From contig NZ_BJXX01000028.1 in the NCBI RefSeq assembly GCF_007991215.1, positions 1 to 33,049 on the forward strand: a stretch of 33,049 nucleotides of DNA, written 5' to 3'. Both the position numbers and the translations under genes were made by a program. Source of the DNA: Aneurinibacillus danicus. Lineage in GTDB: Bacteria; Bacillota; Bacilli; Aneurinibacillales; Aneurinibacillaceae. Every line of letters begins with the position of its first letter. Position 1 is the first letter of the stretch. The notes under the pieces were generated by a model, which saw only the letters and a program-made list of their open reading frames with translations, was not told the DNA's origin and ran no database searches. Below, piece after piece: positions 1-7,761 of the stretch.

Positions 1-15
1 GATTTTCACAGAAAA
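1..15 (+). repeat. Edge of a dispersed hairpin repeat (copy A, truncated by the window)
   Basis: The first 15 bases, GATTTTCACAGAAAA, are identical to the right-hand end of the two full copies at 4974-5092 and 20481-20597. The rest of the copy would lie outside the window, so this is inferred from a short identical end sequence. It follows the stop of the minus-strand GGDEF gene, an intergenic position like that of the other copies. Confidence 0.4.
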
Positions 16-62
16 TAAAAGAAAGAAGCTCCGTTTTCCGAAGCCCTCTTTCCATATTATCG

Positions 63-2372
63 CTATGCAAGCTCAGCTTCAGCTACACATACCTGGTTAC
101 GTCCGGCGCGTTTGGCCTGGTATAGCGCTTCATCCGCTCGCTGGAACAATTGTTGAACATCTAAAATCCCATTTTCTTTTGTCCATGTCGCAACCCCGCC
201 CGAAATGGTCACGGTTGGCCGCGTGATGCGCATAATATTCAACCGGAGACGCTCTGCTACCTGATGGGCAATTTCTTTCTGCACCTTTGGAAGATAGACA
301 GCCATCTCTTCGCCTCCCCAACGGGCGGCAATATCGGAGGTACGAATGGATGCCGTTAGTTGATCTGCTACCTGAACAAGAATCTCGTCCCCTATCTGAT
401 GGCCGTACGTATCATTAATATTTTTGAAATGATCTACATCGATTAAAATGAGCGAGCCGCAAACATCCCGGCTCTGAGAAAACCGAATGCTGTCATACAG
501 ATACTTCCGGTTATACAGCCCCGTCAGATTGTCCGTAACCACCATACGTTCTACTTCGGCATGCAGTGAAGCATTGGTAATCGCTACTTTTACATGGCGA
601 GTCAGCATCTCCAGACGCTTAAAGTCATCAAACGTATACCGATTCGGCTTGGAATCCATAAGCATGATGGCACCTGTCACTTCTTCCTTCTCCATAAACG
701 GCACTGCCATTAGTGATTTATACGAAAAAGAGGGAAGTACGACTTCCGTCTCGGTAGCGTCCGCCAGCAGAAGTGACTCTTTCTTAACGAACAAATCATG
801 CAGTTTACCCGTTTTAGGTATCGGCAGCACAAACTCCTTCGTTTCCTTTTGGGTGGAGGCGCGCATCACAAATGCATTCTCGTCATCAGACCAGGAAAAA
901 ATACAGCAATGCTCCGTCCGGAATGTTTCGGTCAACTTGCGAGTAATAAACGCCAACAAATCATGCAGCTTAATATTTTTGTTCAACTGCCGCGTCATCT
1001 CATCAATGAGCAGCAACTCTTTAATCAGACGACGGGATTGTTCATATAACTGCGCATTCTCGAACGCATTGCCTGCTGTATCGGCCAGCATCGTAATATA
1101 TTCCACCTCACGGGACGGCAGCGAAATCGGTTTATCGCTGTATAGCTCAAGTACACCATATACGCCCTGCTTGCCGCGAAGCGGCGCGGCCAACGTTAAA
1201 CTGCGGGTTCCTTCTGAACGCACCATAACCGTACGGGCTTCCATAAATGCCTGAGCACTCACATTGTTACCGTCGCTCGAAAAGGAAAACTGCTTGACTG
1301 GAAGCGTGGTAGAGAAAGAGTCATGTGACAGCCACAAATCTACCTCCATCTCCGGATAGAGCTTTTTGGTATTCTCAATAACAGCTCCCAGTACATCATC
1401 TACGTTGATGGAAGAATGAAACTTCTTTGTAATTTCAAAAAGCATCGCCTGCTTCTGCTCGTCGCGCTGTGCACGCATGTAGATGATAGAATTATAGACA
1501 ACCAGACTTAAATCTTTGGTGAACCGGTATATAAAGTTTTGCTCCTGGGAAGTGAACGGATGGCTCGCATTGCGTAAGGCCGCCAGAAATCCGATAATTT
1601 TGTCTTTATAACGAAACGGAGAGATGAGACACCTTTCTTTAAAATCTTTTTCAAGCCCTAACAACTCTCGAATATTCGTATTTTCATTATGCAAAACTCT
1701 GCGTTCCGAGGAGAAATTCGAGACGATGTTCTCATATACCTTTCTGGGACTATGAAGAACTTCCGACTGCCACTGCAGCAATTTTCGATCACTGGAAGAC
1801 CAGCGTGGAAGCATGCCATCCTGTTCCTCATCGAAAACGACTGCCACACAATCAGTAAGCGTCATATTGGAAGCTACATGTTGGACAATCGTCTGCATCA
1901 CGCTATCCAAATACATATCTTGATTGACTGTCTGAATACATGAGGCTATTTCTCCCGTGATATACTGCTCCTGCGTCAGGCGGAATACACCAGAAAATCC
2001 TTGCAAAAAAGTAATCGCATGCTTCTCTTCAACCGAAAGAGGGAGAACCATTCCTATGTATCCCGGAAACCAGACATTTCTCAGAACAGGAAAACACACC
2101 GTTCGACTGCCTGTTTCCTCATGGACCTGACTCCATTCTTCCTCGCCTTGAAGCGGGTAAGAAGATTGCATGCCAAATACAGGGCTTCCGAATTTTTTGG
2201 AAGCGAGCACACGTCCGGATTGATCAGATACAAACAGCCATCCCCTTTCTATCAAAAAGGAAGGAAACGAGATAAACCGGAGACTTTTTTGAAATACATT
2301 CGCCAACTGAGCCGAATACAAATCGCGAAATACGATCTCTTCCGGTTTCTGGTTGATCATATGATTGTTCAC
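63..2372 (-). CDS. GAF-domain diguanylate cyclase (GGDEF protein)
   Basis: Predicted to make cyclic di-GMP from two GTP in response to a signal sensed by its N-terminal part. The 769-residue protein has no obvious membrane segment. About 150-600 reads as two or three GAF-like domains, and about 610-765 is a GGDEF domain with TDNLTGLYNRKYL and DVDHFKNINDTYGHQ. The active-site loop is GGEEM at 686-690, the usual GGEEF variant with Met in the last place. An RxxD inhibitory I-site (RTSD, 677-680) stands five residues before it, so product inhibition is expected. I see no EAL or HD-GYP domain. The start is GTG with AGAAGG seven bases upstream; a later ATG (residue 5) sits too far from it. The gene lies 32 bp downstream of the phosphatase gene on the same strand, probably cotranscribed. 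The sensed ligand cannot be told from sequence. Confidence 0.9.
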   Translation of the reverse strand: MNNHMINQKPEEIVFRDLYSAQLANVFQKSLRFISFPSFLIERGWLFVSDQSGRVLASKKFGSPVFGMQSSYPLQGEEEWSQVHEETGSRTVCFPVLRNVWFPGYIGMVLPLSVEEKHAITFLQGFSGVFRLTQEQYITGEIASCIQTVNQDMYLDSVMQTIVQHVASNMTLTDCVAVVFDEEQDGMLPRWSSSDRKLLQWQSEVLHSPRKVYENIVSNFSSERRVLHNENTNIRELLGLEKDFKERCLISPFRYKDKIIGFLAALRNASHPFTSQEQNFIYRFTKDLSLVVYNSIIYMRAQRDEQKQAMLFEITKKFHSSINVDDVLGAVIENTKKLYPEMEVDLWLSHDSFSTTLPVKQFSFSSDGNNVSAQAFMEARTVMVRSEGTRSLTLAAPLRGKQGVYGVLELYSDKPISLPSREVEYITMLADTAGNAFENAQLYEQSRRLIKELLLIDEMTRQLNKNIKLHDLLAFITRKLTETFRTEHCCIFSWSDDENAFVMRASTQKETKEFVLPIPKTGKLHDLFVKKESLLLADATETEVVLPSFSYKSLMAVPFMEKEEVTGAIMLMDSKPNRYTFDDFKRLEMLTRHVKVAITNASLHAEVERMVVTDNLTGLYNRKYLYDSIRFSQSRDVCGSLILIDVDHFKNINDTYGHQIGDEILVQVADQLTASIRTSDIAARWGGEEMAVYLPKVQKEIAHQVAERLRLNIMRITRPTVTISGGVATWTKENGILDVQQLFQRADEALYQAKRAGRNQVCVAEAELA

Positions 2373-2404
2373 AACTCCGCCTTCTTTCTCTCTTTACCGC
2401 TCTC

Positions 2405-3022
2405 TTACTCTTCGTCCAGATGGGTCCCGTCATTAACCGTATGAACCATCCATGTTTCGTTATCATATTGAATGTGATTAAGTGAAGTATTGACCAACTT
2501 CGTTTTTCCCGTACCGTGCAGCCCCTCGCTCATATGATGAAGCATGGCGTTAATTAACCCGCCATGACTAACCACCAGAATATGCTCAGCGTCACTTTCC
2601 TGCAAAATATTAGTCAGGCAAGCGATGCCGCGCTGCTGCATTGCCGGAAACGTCTCTACATTGTATTTGCTCTCGGTATCCGTCCACGGATCAAAGTCAG
2701 GAAATTGTTCGCGAATCGTGCGATAATCTTTACCTTCCAAATCACCATAGTTTCGCTCCCTGAGTTCCGTATGACAACAGACGGAAAGTCCGAGCAACTC
2801 CGCCACAGCGGATGCCGTATAGAAAGCACGCTGCAAATCGCTGGAGCACACCTGTGTAATCGGAAAATTCTTTAGACGTGCGGCCAGTCTCCTTGCCTGC
2901 TCCCTCCCCCGTTCGTTCAACGGAATATCGCTATGTCCCTGAATCAAACGTTGTGCATTCCAATCCGTTTCTCCATGACGTACCAGATACACATGCTTTG
3001 TAGTAATAATAGAAGACTCCAC
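2405..3022 (-). CDS. Histidine phosphatase family protein (PhoE/CobC/phosphoglycerate mutase-like)
   Basis: A 205-residue member of the histidine phosphatase superfamily, which moves phosphate through a phosphohistidine. The N-terminal VRHGETDWN carries the nucleophile His16, and VSHGGLINAML carries the second catalytic His near residue 151. The sequence between them (NERGREQARRLA, SDLQRAFYTA) is typical, and the C-terminal end, with its YDNETW and NDGTHL-like motifs, resembles B. subtilis PhoE/YhfR. Substrate is undetermined: a broad phosphatase, alpha-ribazole phosphatase or phosphoglycerate mutase are all possible. The start is uncertain. The GTG used has its purine-rich site (AGGGAAGG) directly against it. 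GGGTGGAG is better spaced for an ATT codon at residues 5-6, and a GTG at residue 11 has no site. It follows trpB after a terminator and precedes the GGDEF gene. Confidence 0.82.
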   Translation of the reverse strand: MESSIITTKHVYLVRHGETDWNAQRLIQGHSDIPLNERGREQARRLAARLKNFPITQVCSSDLQRAFYTASAVAELLGLSVCCHTELRERNYGDLEGKDYRTIREQFPDFDPWTDTESKYNVETFPAMQQRGIACLTNILQESDAEHILVVSHGGLINAMLHHMSEGLHGTGKTKLVNTSLNHIQYDNETWMVHTVNDGTHLDEE

Positions 3023-3130
3023 CCTTCCCTACTTTAACATCTACTACTATAATTATACGAAATATCAAACAATGTTTCACGCATTATTTCTATAGTTTTC
3101 CATTAATCATCTTACTTTCATTTTTTTGTA

Positions 3131-3167
3131 ACGAAAAGAAGGCCTGATACGCTTTGTTCAGGCCTTC
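3131..3167 (-). terminator. Rho-independent terminator after trpB
   Basis: A perfect 10-bp stem, GAAGGCCTGA (3138-3147) with TCAGGCCTTC (3158-3167), has a 10-base loop. Read on the minus strand it is followed by TTTTCGT. It lies 16 bases past the trpB stop. Confidence 0.85.
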
Positions 3168-3182
3168 TCTTCTCTATCTGGC

Positions 3183-4379
3183 TTATTTCTTATTATGCAT
3201 CATATCGAATACTTGCTGTACGTCTTTGTCTCCACGTCCGGACAGATTTACAATAATGGATTGATCCGCAGATAAAGTTGGAGCCAACTTCATGGCATAG
3301 GCTACGGCATGGGAACTCTCGATTGCCGGGATGATCCCTTCTGTTCGCGACAACGCATGGAACGCCTCCAGCGCTTCCTCATCATCAATAGCCACATATT
3401 CGGCGCGGCCGATCGCTTTGTAGTAGCTGTGCTCAGGTCCGACACCCGGATAGTCCAGGCCGGCAGCAACCGAATGGGTAGAGGCCGGCTCTCCGTCTTC
3501 GTCTTTCATCATGTAACATTTGAAGCCATGAATAATACCGGGCTCTCCTGCCGTAAGCGGCGCTGCGTGCTGTCCTGTAGCGAGTCCTCTGCCGCCCGGC
3601 TCCACACCGATAATGCCCACTTCCTTATCATCAAAAAACGGCGCAAACAAACCAATGGCGTTACTTCCCCCGCCAACGCAGGCGACAATATAGTCCGGCA
3701 GCCGCCCTTCTTTTTCCAGATGCTGAGCGCGTGCTTCGCGACCGATAACGGATTGGAAATGGCGTACAATCGTTGGATACGGATGCGGCCCAACCGCCGA
3801 GCCAAGCAGATAGAATGTATTTTCGTAGTTCTCAGCGTAATCCATCAGCGCAGCGTCCACCGCTTCCTTCAACGTGCGTGCACCGTCTTTCACCGCCACG
3901 ACTTTCGCGCCGAGAAGTTCCATCCGAAATACGTTCAGCGCCTGCCGGCGGGTATCTTCTTCCCCCATATAAATCACGCACTCCATGCCAAACATCGCAC
4001 ATGCCGTGGCGGTTGCTACACCGTGCTGACCTGCACCTGTCTCGGCAATGACACGTTTTGCCCCCATCCGTTTAGCAAGCAGCACCTGTCCCATTACGTT
4101 ATTGATTTTATGGGCACCCGTATGGTTCAAATCTTCACGCTTTAAATAAATCTTCGCTCCGCCCAACTTCTCGGTCAGACGCTGCGCGAAATAAAGGGGA
4201 TTGGGGCGTCCCACATATTCCTTCAGATAGTATTCCAGCTCTTCGTTAAACTCAGACTCGTCTTTGTATTGTTCAAACGCCTTCTCCAGGTGGTCAAGGG
4301 CCGCCTGCAGCGGCTCCGGTACGAAGCTTCCGCCGAATTCTCCGAAATATCCTTTTTTTGTTTCCACTTTGCTCATCAT
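3183..4379 (-). CDS. trpB: Tryptophan synthase beta chain
   Basis: Condenses indole with serine to tryptophan using pyridoxal phosphate, normally with TrpA in an alpha2-beta2 complex. The protein is about 398 residues, the usual TrpB length. Visible marks are [14 protein letters not shown] near the N-terminus, the PLP lysine in [10 protein letters not shown] (Lys91), [10 protein letters not shown], the phosphate-binding glycine run VGGGSNAIG, and the C-terminal LSGRGDKD. The start is one of two adjacent ATGs (4379 or 4376) about seven bases after GAGGAG. The reading frame extends 29 codons further up, but that stretch covers the likely promoter and is not protein-like. This gene stands alone: no trpA, trpF or trpC is next to it, so it is either a relocated trpB or a second copy. 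It looks intact. Confidence 0.95.
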   Translation of the reverse strand: MMSKVETKKGYFGEFGGSFVPEPLQAALDHLEKAFEQYKDESEFNEELEYYLKEYVGRPNPLYFAQRLTEKLGGAKIYLKREDLNHTGAHKINNVMGQVLLAKRMGAKRVIAETGAGQHGVATATACAMFGMECVIYMGEEDTRRQALNVFRMELLGAKVVAVKDGARTLKEAVDAALMDYAENYENTFYLLGSAVGPHPYPTIVRHFQSVIGREARAQHLEKEGRLPDYIVACVGGGSNAIGLFAPFFDDKEVGIIGVEPGGRGLATGQHAAPLTAGEPGIIHGFKCYMMKDEDGEPASTHSVAAGLDYPGVGPEHSYYKAIGRAEYVAIDDEEALEAFHALSRTEGIIPAIESSHAVAYAMKLAPTLSADQSIIVNLSGRGDKDVQQVFDMMHNKK

Positions 4380-4437
4380 TCTCTGGCTCCTCTCGACTTC
4401 GCTTTTTTTATTTTCTGTCACACCTGCTTTGTTTGAT

Positions 4438-4466
4438 ATTGTACTATATCTATATCTGTTTTTCAT
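4438..4466 (-). promoter_or_regulatory. Candidate sigma-A promoter for trpB
   Basis: On the minus strand a TACAAT -10 (4438-4443) lies 17 bases downstream of a weak ATGAAA -35 (4461-4466). This gives a leader of about 50 bases before trpB. I see no T-box and no run of GAG/TAG triplets of the TRAP type in that leader. Confidence 0.4.
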
Positions 4467-4542
4467 CCGTTTCTTTTTAGAATTTTCTATTTTATTTCTT
4501 TAAGAAAGAAGGCATACATGTCGTTGAATACAGAAAGATTTT

Positions 4543-4710
4543 TCACCCATCGTATTCAATTTTTGCGCCTGTTCCATGTAAGTTTGCACCTTCGATATCG
4601 ACACCCGTAAAGTCAGCGGTTGACAAATCAAGCCCTTCAAGATTCACCTCGTAGAGAAACTTTTCTTTGCGGAGAATTTGAAGTAGCGTCTCTTTGTTTA
4701 AGCGTTCCAT
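4543..4710 (-). CDS. Short pentapeptide-repeat protein (possible fragment)
   Basis: A 55-residue reading frame starts at ATG 4710, preceded by AAGGGA. Residues about 25-50 show a five-residue period (EGLDL, STADF, TGVDI, EGANL), the A(D/N)Lxx pattern of pentapeptide repeats that fold into a right-handed beta helix. The first 20 residues are a charged helix-like lead. Four to five repeats make only about one helical turn, much less than usual, so this may be the remaining N-terminal part of a longer protein. A terminator-like hairpin lies just upstream, so it is unclear what transcribes it. The function is unknown. Confidence 0.6.
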   Translation of the reverse strand: MERLNKETLLQILRKEKFLYEVNLEGLDLSTADFTGVDIEGANLHGTGAKIEYDG

Positions 4711-4729
4711 ACCATCCCTTCTTTGTCAT

Positions 4730-4772
4730 AAAAAACAAAAGTCAGCTCCTACTCATTATATCAGTAGAAGCT
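4730..4772 (-). terminator. Terminator-like hairpin upstream of the pentapeptide gene
   Basis: On the minus strand AGCTTCTACT and AGTAGGAGCT pair completely, allowing one G-U, around a 9-base loop (4744-4772), followed by GACTTTTGTTTTTT. It ends about 20 bases before the pentapeptide start. It either ends the small ORF at 4794-4913 or works as an attenuator. Confidence 0.65.
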
Positions 4773-4793
4773 GGTTACTTTTATTACGAATTA

Positions 4794-4913
4794 TTAATTA
4801 CTGTATGTCCATTTTCCATTATCGTAGATAGCTGATTGACTTACTGCTGTAGAAGCTTGTGTGCTACCAACGGGTGTAGCTGTGAAGTATGCAATAGAAA
4901 ACCACCATGGCAT
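4794..4913 (-). CDS. Small ORF or gene remnant of unknown function
   Basis: A 39-residue frame begins MPWWFSIAYF and ends AIYDNGKWTYSN, rich in Ser, Thr and Ala. GGAG lies about 11 bases before the ATG. The frame stays open upstream to 5006, but that part runs into the CT-rich dispersed repeat and is not credible protein. A terminator lies 22 bases past the stop, which supports a transcribed gene on this strand. It resembles the tail of a secreted protein, so it may be what remained when the repeat displaced the front of a gene. I do not recognise the family. Confidence 0.3.
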   Translation of the reverse strand: MPWWFSIAYFTATPVGSTQASTAVSQSAIYDNGKWTYSN

Positions 4914-4973
4914 CTCAGCCGCAACTCCGACATGAAAATCATGGAAAAGAGGCTGACTTTTGGGGTACGAAGG

Positions 4974-5092
4974 AAAAGAGAGGAAAGAATGAGGGGAGGA
5001 TCTCAATGAAGAAAAAGGCGAACGCCTTTTTCTTCCTTAGATCTTTTTTCCTCCCTCTTCTCCTGTTTTCTTCATGATTTTCACAGAAAAAA
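4974..5092 (+). repeat. Dispersed hairpin repeat, copy B
   Basis: About 118 bp shared with 20481-20597. Both copies have a purine-rich left arm with AAAGAATGAG, then exactly 27 bases on the core AAAAAGGCGAACGCCTTTTT (here within 5011-5032), a CT-rich right arm, and GATTTTCACAGAAAA at the end. The arms are imperfectly complementary, so the whole unit can fold into one long hairpin, and its A-flanked and T-flanked core would terminate transcription from either side. The motif TGAAAATCATG at 4933-4943 is the inverse of the right end and may mark an extended border. Confidence 0.8.
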
Positions 5093-5093
5093 G

Positions 5094-5121
5094 TTGACTT
5101 TCATCCATAAGCGGATATAAT
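5094..5121 (+). promoter_or_regulatory. Sigma-A promoter of rpsD
   Basis: TTGACT (5094-5099), 16 bases, TATAAT (5116-5121). The -35 begins just after the end of repeat copy B. Confidence 0.85.
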
Positions 5122-5127
5122 ATTATT

Positions 5128-5334
5128 TATGTGCTTTACACAGGGTAGCAATGATTTTAGGTAAAAACGTCTGGTCACGTCATTAGCTTCCTCCCTTAAG
5201 GGCTGCGGCTGCCTGTCCCTTAACGGAGCATGCGGCGGAAACGCTACCGTCCGAAGAGCATGTAGCAAAGTAAGGAACTAGCCAGGCGGAAGTAAACACC
5301 TAATTAATCTTACTGTAAAGGGGAACGAATAGTT
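5128..5334 (+). promoter_or_regulatory. Long rpsD leader, candidate S4 autoregulatory RNA
   Basis: About 207 bases separate the predicted start of transcription from the rpsD ATG. The stretch is GC-rich in the middle with several self-complementary segments and holds no reading frame. In B. subtilis, rpsD is repressed by S4 binding to a leader of this kind. That knowledge and the length are the basis; I did not fold or align it. Confidence 0.55.
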
Positions 5335-5931
5335 ATGGCACGTTATACTGGCCCTCGCCACAAACTGGCTCGTCGTCTGGGTATCTCCCTGGACGGAACT
5401 GGAAAAGACATCAAACGCAACTTCCCGCCGGGACAACATGGACATGCTCGCCGCAAAATGAGCGAGTATGCAATTCAGTTGACTGAAAAGCAAAAACTTC
5501 GTCATATGTACGGTATGATGGAAAAACAATTCCGCAAAACGTTCGACGAAGCCAGCAAAATGTCCGGCGTTGTCGGTGAAAACTTCATGAAATTGCTCGA
5601 ATCCCGTCTGGATAACCTGGTGTACCGTCTTGGTTTCGCACCGACTCGTCCGGCTGCCCGTCAGCTGACAACTCACGGTCACATCACGGTAAACGGCAAG
5701 AAAGTGAACATCCCTTCTTACCGCGTAAAACCGGGCGATGTTATCGGCCTTCGCGAAAAGAGCCGCAACCTGCAAATCGTGAAAGACTCTCTGGAAGCTC
5801 GCTCATACCTGCCGAACTACCTGAGCTTTGACGATGCGAAACTGGAAGGTACGTATACCCGTCTTCCGGACCGTGAAGAACTGCCGGTTGAAATCAACGA
5901 AAAACTTATCGTCGAGTTCTACTCTCGTTAA
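5335..5931 (+). CDS. rpsD: Small ribosomal subunit protein uS4
   Basis: Primary 16S rRNA-binding protein that starts assembly of the 30S body. The 198 residues match the usual length of about 200. The protein opens with [15 protein letters not shown], has the [12 protein letters not shown] segment, and carries the S4 RNA-binding domain at about 90-155 ([33 protein letters not shown]). It is transcribed alone, with its own promoter and a strong terminator. AAAGGGG sits about 11 bases before the ATG, slightly far, which may relate to translational control by S4 itself. The Bacillus-type S4 here has no zinc-binding cysteines at its N-terminus. Confidence 0.97.
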   Translation: MARYTGPRHKLARRLGISLDGTGKDIKRNFPPGQHGHARRKMSEYAIQLTEKQKLRHMYGMMEKQFRKTFDEASKMSGVVGENFMKLLESRLDNLVYRLGFAPTRPAARQLTTHGHITVNGKKVNIPSYRVKPGDVIGLREKSRNLQIVKDSLEARSYLPNYLSFDDAKLEGTYTRLPDREELPVEINEKLIVEFYSR

Positions 5932-5950
5932 TCGGGAAGAGCACGCACAG

Positions 5951-5982
5951 AACCCATCGGTGTTATACCGATGGGTTTTTTA
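5951..5982 (+). terminator. rpsD terminator
   Basis: AACCCATCGGT (5951-5961) pairs perfectly with ACCGATGGGTT (5967-5977) and is followed by a run of T. Confidence 0.92.
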
Positions 5983-6016
5983 TTTGACTAATGACAGGTA
6001 TATAAGAAAGAGAGAC

Positions 6017-6067
6017 AGGGTTGCTAAGATGCAGCCTTTCTTTTTCCACCCTATTGAGTGCAACCCT
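6017..6067 (-). terminator. Possible weak terminator after tyrS
   Basis: On the minus strand AGGGTTGC (6067-6060) can pair with GCAACCCT (6024-6017) across a long 35-base loop, followed by TGTCTCTCTTTCTT. It is the only candidate I see between tyrS and rpsD on this strand. Confidence 0.3.
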
Positions 6068-6093
6068 TTCCCCTCTTGCTCTTATGTTTTGTT

Positions 6094-7356
6094 TTATTTT
6101 AATGTTATCTTCGCGAATTTGCGTTTACCGACCTGGACGATCATGCCTTCCTCGACTGCGATGTGATCGTCTACGGAGCCTACTTTTTCTTCATTAATTT
6201 TGACGGCGCCCTGTTGGACCATGCGGCGCGCTTCGCCATTAGATGGAACGAGTCCGAGAGTGGATAGAAGTTTTACGACCCAAATCCTGCCGTCTTCGAG
6301 CTCGCCTGCCGGAACTTCTTTCTCCGGTATATCGGTCGGAAGCGCACGCTGTTGGAACACCGTCTTGAAATGATTTTCCGCATCATTTGCGGCATCCTCA
6401 CCCCAGTACATCCGTACAAACGTTCGGGCCAGGCGCATCTTGGCGTCGCGCGGATGAACGGAGCCGTCTTCGAGCCCTTTTTTCAAACTTTCTAATTCCT
6501 CCATTGAGATGTCTGTAGCAAGTTCATAATATTTGATCATCAATTCGTCCGGAATGGACATCGCTTTGCCGTAGATTTCGTTTGGCGGCTCACTGATGCC
6601 GATATAATTGCCCAGGCTTTTGCTCATTTTCTGAACGCCGTCCAGGCCTTCGATAATCGGCATCGTCAGAGCACACTGCTGCTCCTGTCCGTATTCTTTC
6701 TGCAGTTGGCGTCCCATCAACAGGTTGAACTTCTGATCCGTTCCGCCAAGTTCCACGTCACTTTCCAGCGCCACCGAATCATATCCCTGCATTAACGGAT
6801 AGAAAAACTCATGGATACTGATTGGCTGGTTGTTGGTATAGCGTTTCTCGAAATCGTCGCGCTCCAGCATCCGCGCTACGGTCACTTTGGCCGCCAGTCC
6901 AACCACATCAGCAAAATTCATCGGTGCAAGCCATGTGCTATTGTAATTGACTTCAATCTTATCTGCGTCGAGAATTTTCGCGAACTGCTCTACATATGTA
7001 GCCGCATTCGTTTTCACTTGTTCTTCAGTCAACTGTTTCCGCGTCTCCGATTTGCCCGTAGGGTCGCCGATACGGCCGGTAAAATCGCCGATGACAAGCT
7101 GCACGGTATGCCCCAGTTCCTGGAATTGGCGCAGTTTATGCAGTACGACCGTATGGCCCACATGGATATCCGGTGCGGACGGGTCCAATCCCAGCTTTAC
7201 TTTCAGCGGCTTACCCGTCACGACTGAACGCTCGATTTTTTTCCGCATTTCTTCTTCCGGTATAATTTCCGCCACCCCGCGGCGAATGATATTCATTTGC
7301 CGCTCAACCTCACAAATCTGTTCTTCCGTCAGACTGACTTTGCTTTGTTCACTCAT
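6094..7356 (-). CDS. tyrS: Tyrosine--tRNA ligase
   Basis: Class I aminoacyl-tRNA synthetase charging tRNA-Tyr. The 420 residues match the bacterial TyrS length. The HIGH-type signature is HVGHTVVLH near residue 60 with the preceding [10 protein letters not shown]; the second signature is KMSKSLGN near 240. [12 protein letters not shown] and [15 protein letters not shown] form the tyrosine and tRNA pocket. The last 65 residues are an S4-like RNA-binding domain ([20 protein letters not shown]). The start is ATG after GGAGG with eight bases between. It is controlled by the T-box leader immediately upstream. Confidence 0.97.
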   Translation of the reverse strand: MSEQSKVSLTEEQICEVERQMNIIRRGVAEIIPEEEMRKKIERSVVTGKPLKVKLGLDPSAPDIHVGHTVVLHKLRQFQELGHTVQLVIGDFTGRIGDPTGKSETRKQLTEEQVKTNAATYVEQFAKILDADKIEVNYNSTWLAPMNFADVVGLAAKVTVARMLERDDFEKRYTNNQPISIHEFFYPLMQGYDSVALESDVELGGTDQKFNLLMGRQLQKEYGQEQQCALTMPIIEGLDGVQKMSKSLGNYIGISEPPNEIYGKAMSIPDELMIKYYELATDISMEELESLKKGLEDGSVHPRDAKMRLARTFVRMYWGEDAANDAENHFKTVFQQRALPTDIPEKEVPAGELEDGRIWVVKLLSTLGLVPSNGEARRMVQQGAVKINEEKVGSVDDHIAVEEGMIVQVGKRKFAKITLK

Positions 7357-7387
7357 TTTGGCTACCTCCGTTTTCTAAAAAAATAAA

Positions 7388-7663
7388 AAACCCGCCCCAC
7401 AAAGGGACGAGTTTATTCGCGGTACCACCCTTACTTAAGGACAGAAGTCCTTCGCTCACAAGGATAACGGCCTATTTGTACATAATCATCATAAGCCGTC
7501 CGCTCCGCAGAAAGAGATAATGCGGCGCAGAATTCGCTCCCGCGCTGTACTTCGCCGCCTGGCCGGGCCGGTTTGCACCTCCCACCGACTCTCTGCCGCT
7601 TCCGGGACTCAAGCCACTACTGATACGCGTTCATTGCGAATACAATGATATTGTTTTGACGTT
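7388..7663 (-). promoter_or_regulatory. T-box riboswitch (tyrosine) for tyrS
   Basis: The minus strand carries the T-box core AGGGTGGTACCGCG (7431-7418) followed by a terminator stem (7389-7398 with 7404-7413) and a T-run. Upstream is a long structured region fitting Stem I, with GGGAGGTG and AGTAG segments. A TAC triplet at 7549-7547, in the context GAAG-TAC-AG, is in a plausible specifier position and fits tyrosine. Uncharged tRNA-Tyr would pair with TAC and with TGGT in the core, preventing termination. The class is certain; the specifier is inferred from context. Confidence 0.92.
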
Positions 7664-7669
7664 ATTCTC

Positions 7670-7699
7670 ATAATAACTAAAAATAGCGTAAAGATGCAA
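7670..7699 (-). promoter_or_regulatory. Candidate sigma-A promoter for the tyrS T-box transcript
   Basis: TTGCAT (7699-7694), 18 bases, TATTAT (7675-7670) on the minus strand, placing the start just before the T-box region. Confidence 0.5.
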
Positions 7700-7724
7700 C
7701 ATTTATCCTCTTGGACCGTCTTTA

Positions 7725-7733
7725 TGATATAAT
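7725..7733 (+). promoter_or_regulatory. Extended -10 promoter for the PBP gene
   Basis: TGATATAAT gives an extended -10 (TG-N-TATAAT). I see no good -35 at 17 bases (TTGGAC at 7711 is only 11 away). The site overlaps the upstream part of the open frame, which supports starting the protein at 7762. Confidence 0.6.
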
Positions 7734-7761
7734 GTTGCTGTTATTTGTAAGGGGGAGTAAT

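Noticed and set aside
4380-4466. Longer TrpB start (29 extra codons)
   Set aside because: The extra codons overlap the predicted promoter, and GAGGAG is correctly placed only for the ATG at 4379/4376.
4914-5006. Upstream extension of the small minus ORF at 4794
   Set aside because: It runs through the CT-rich dispersed repeat, so the open frame is a by-product of base composition.
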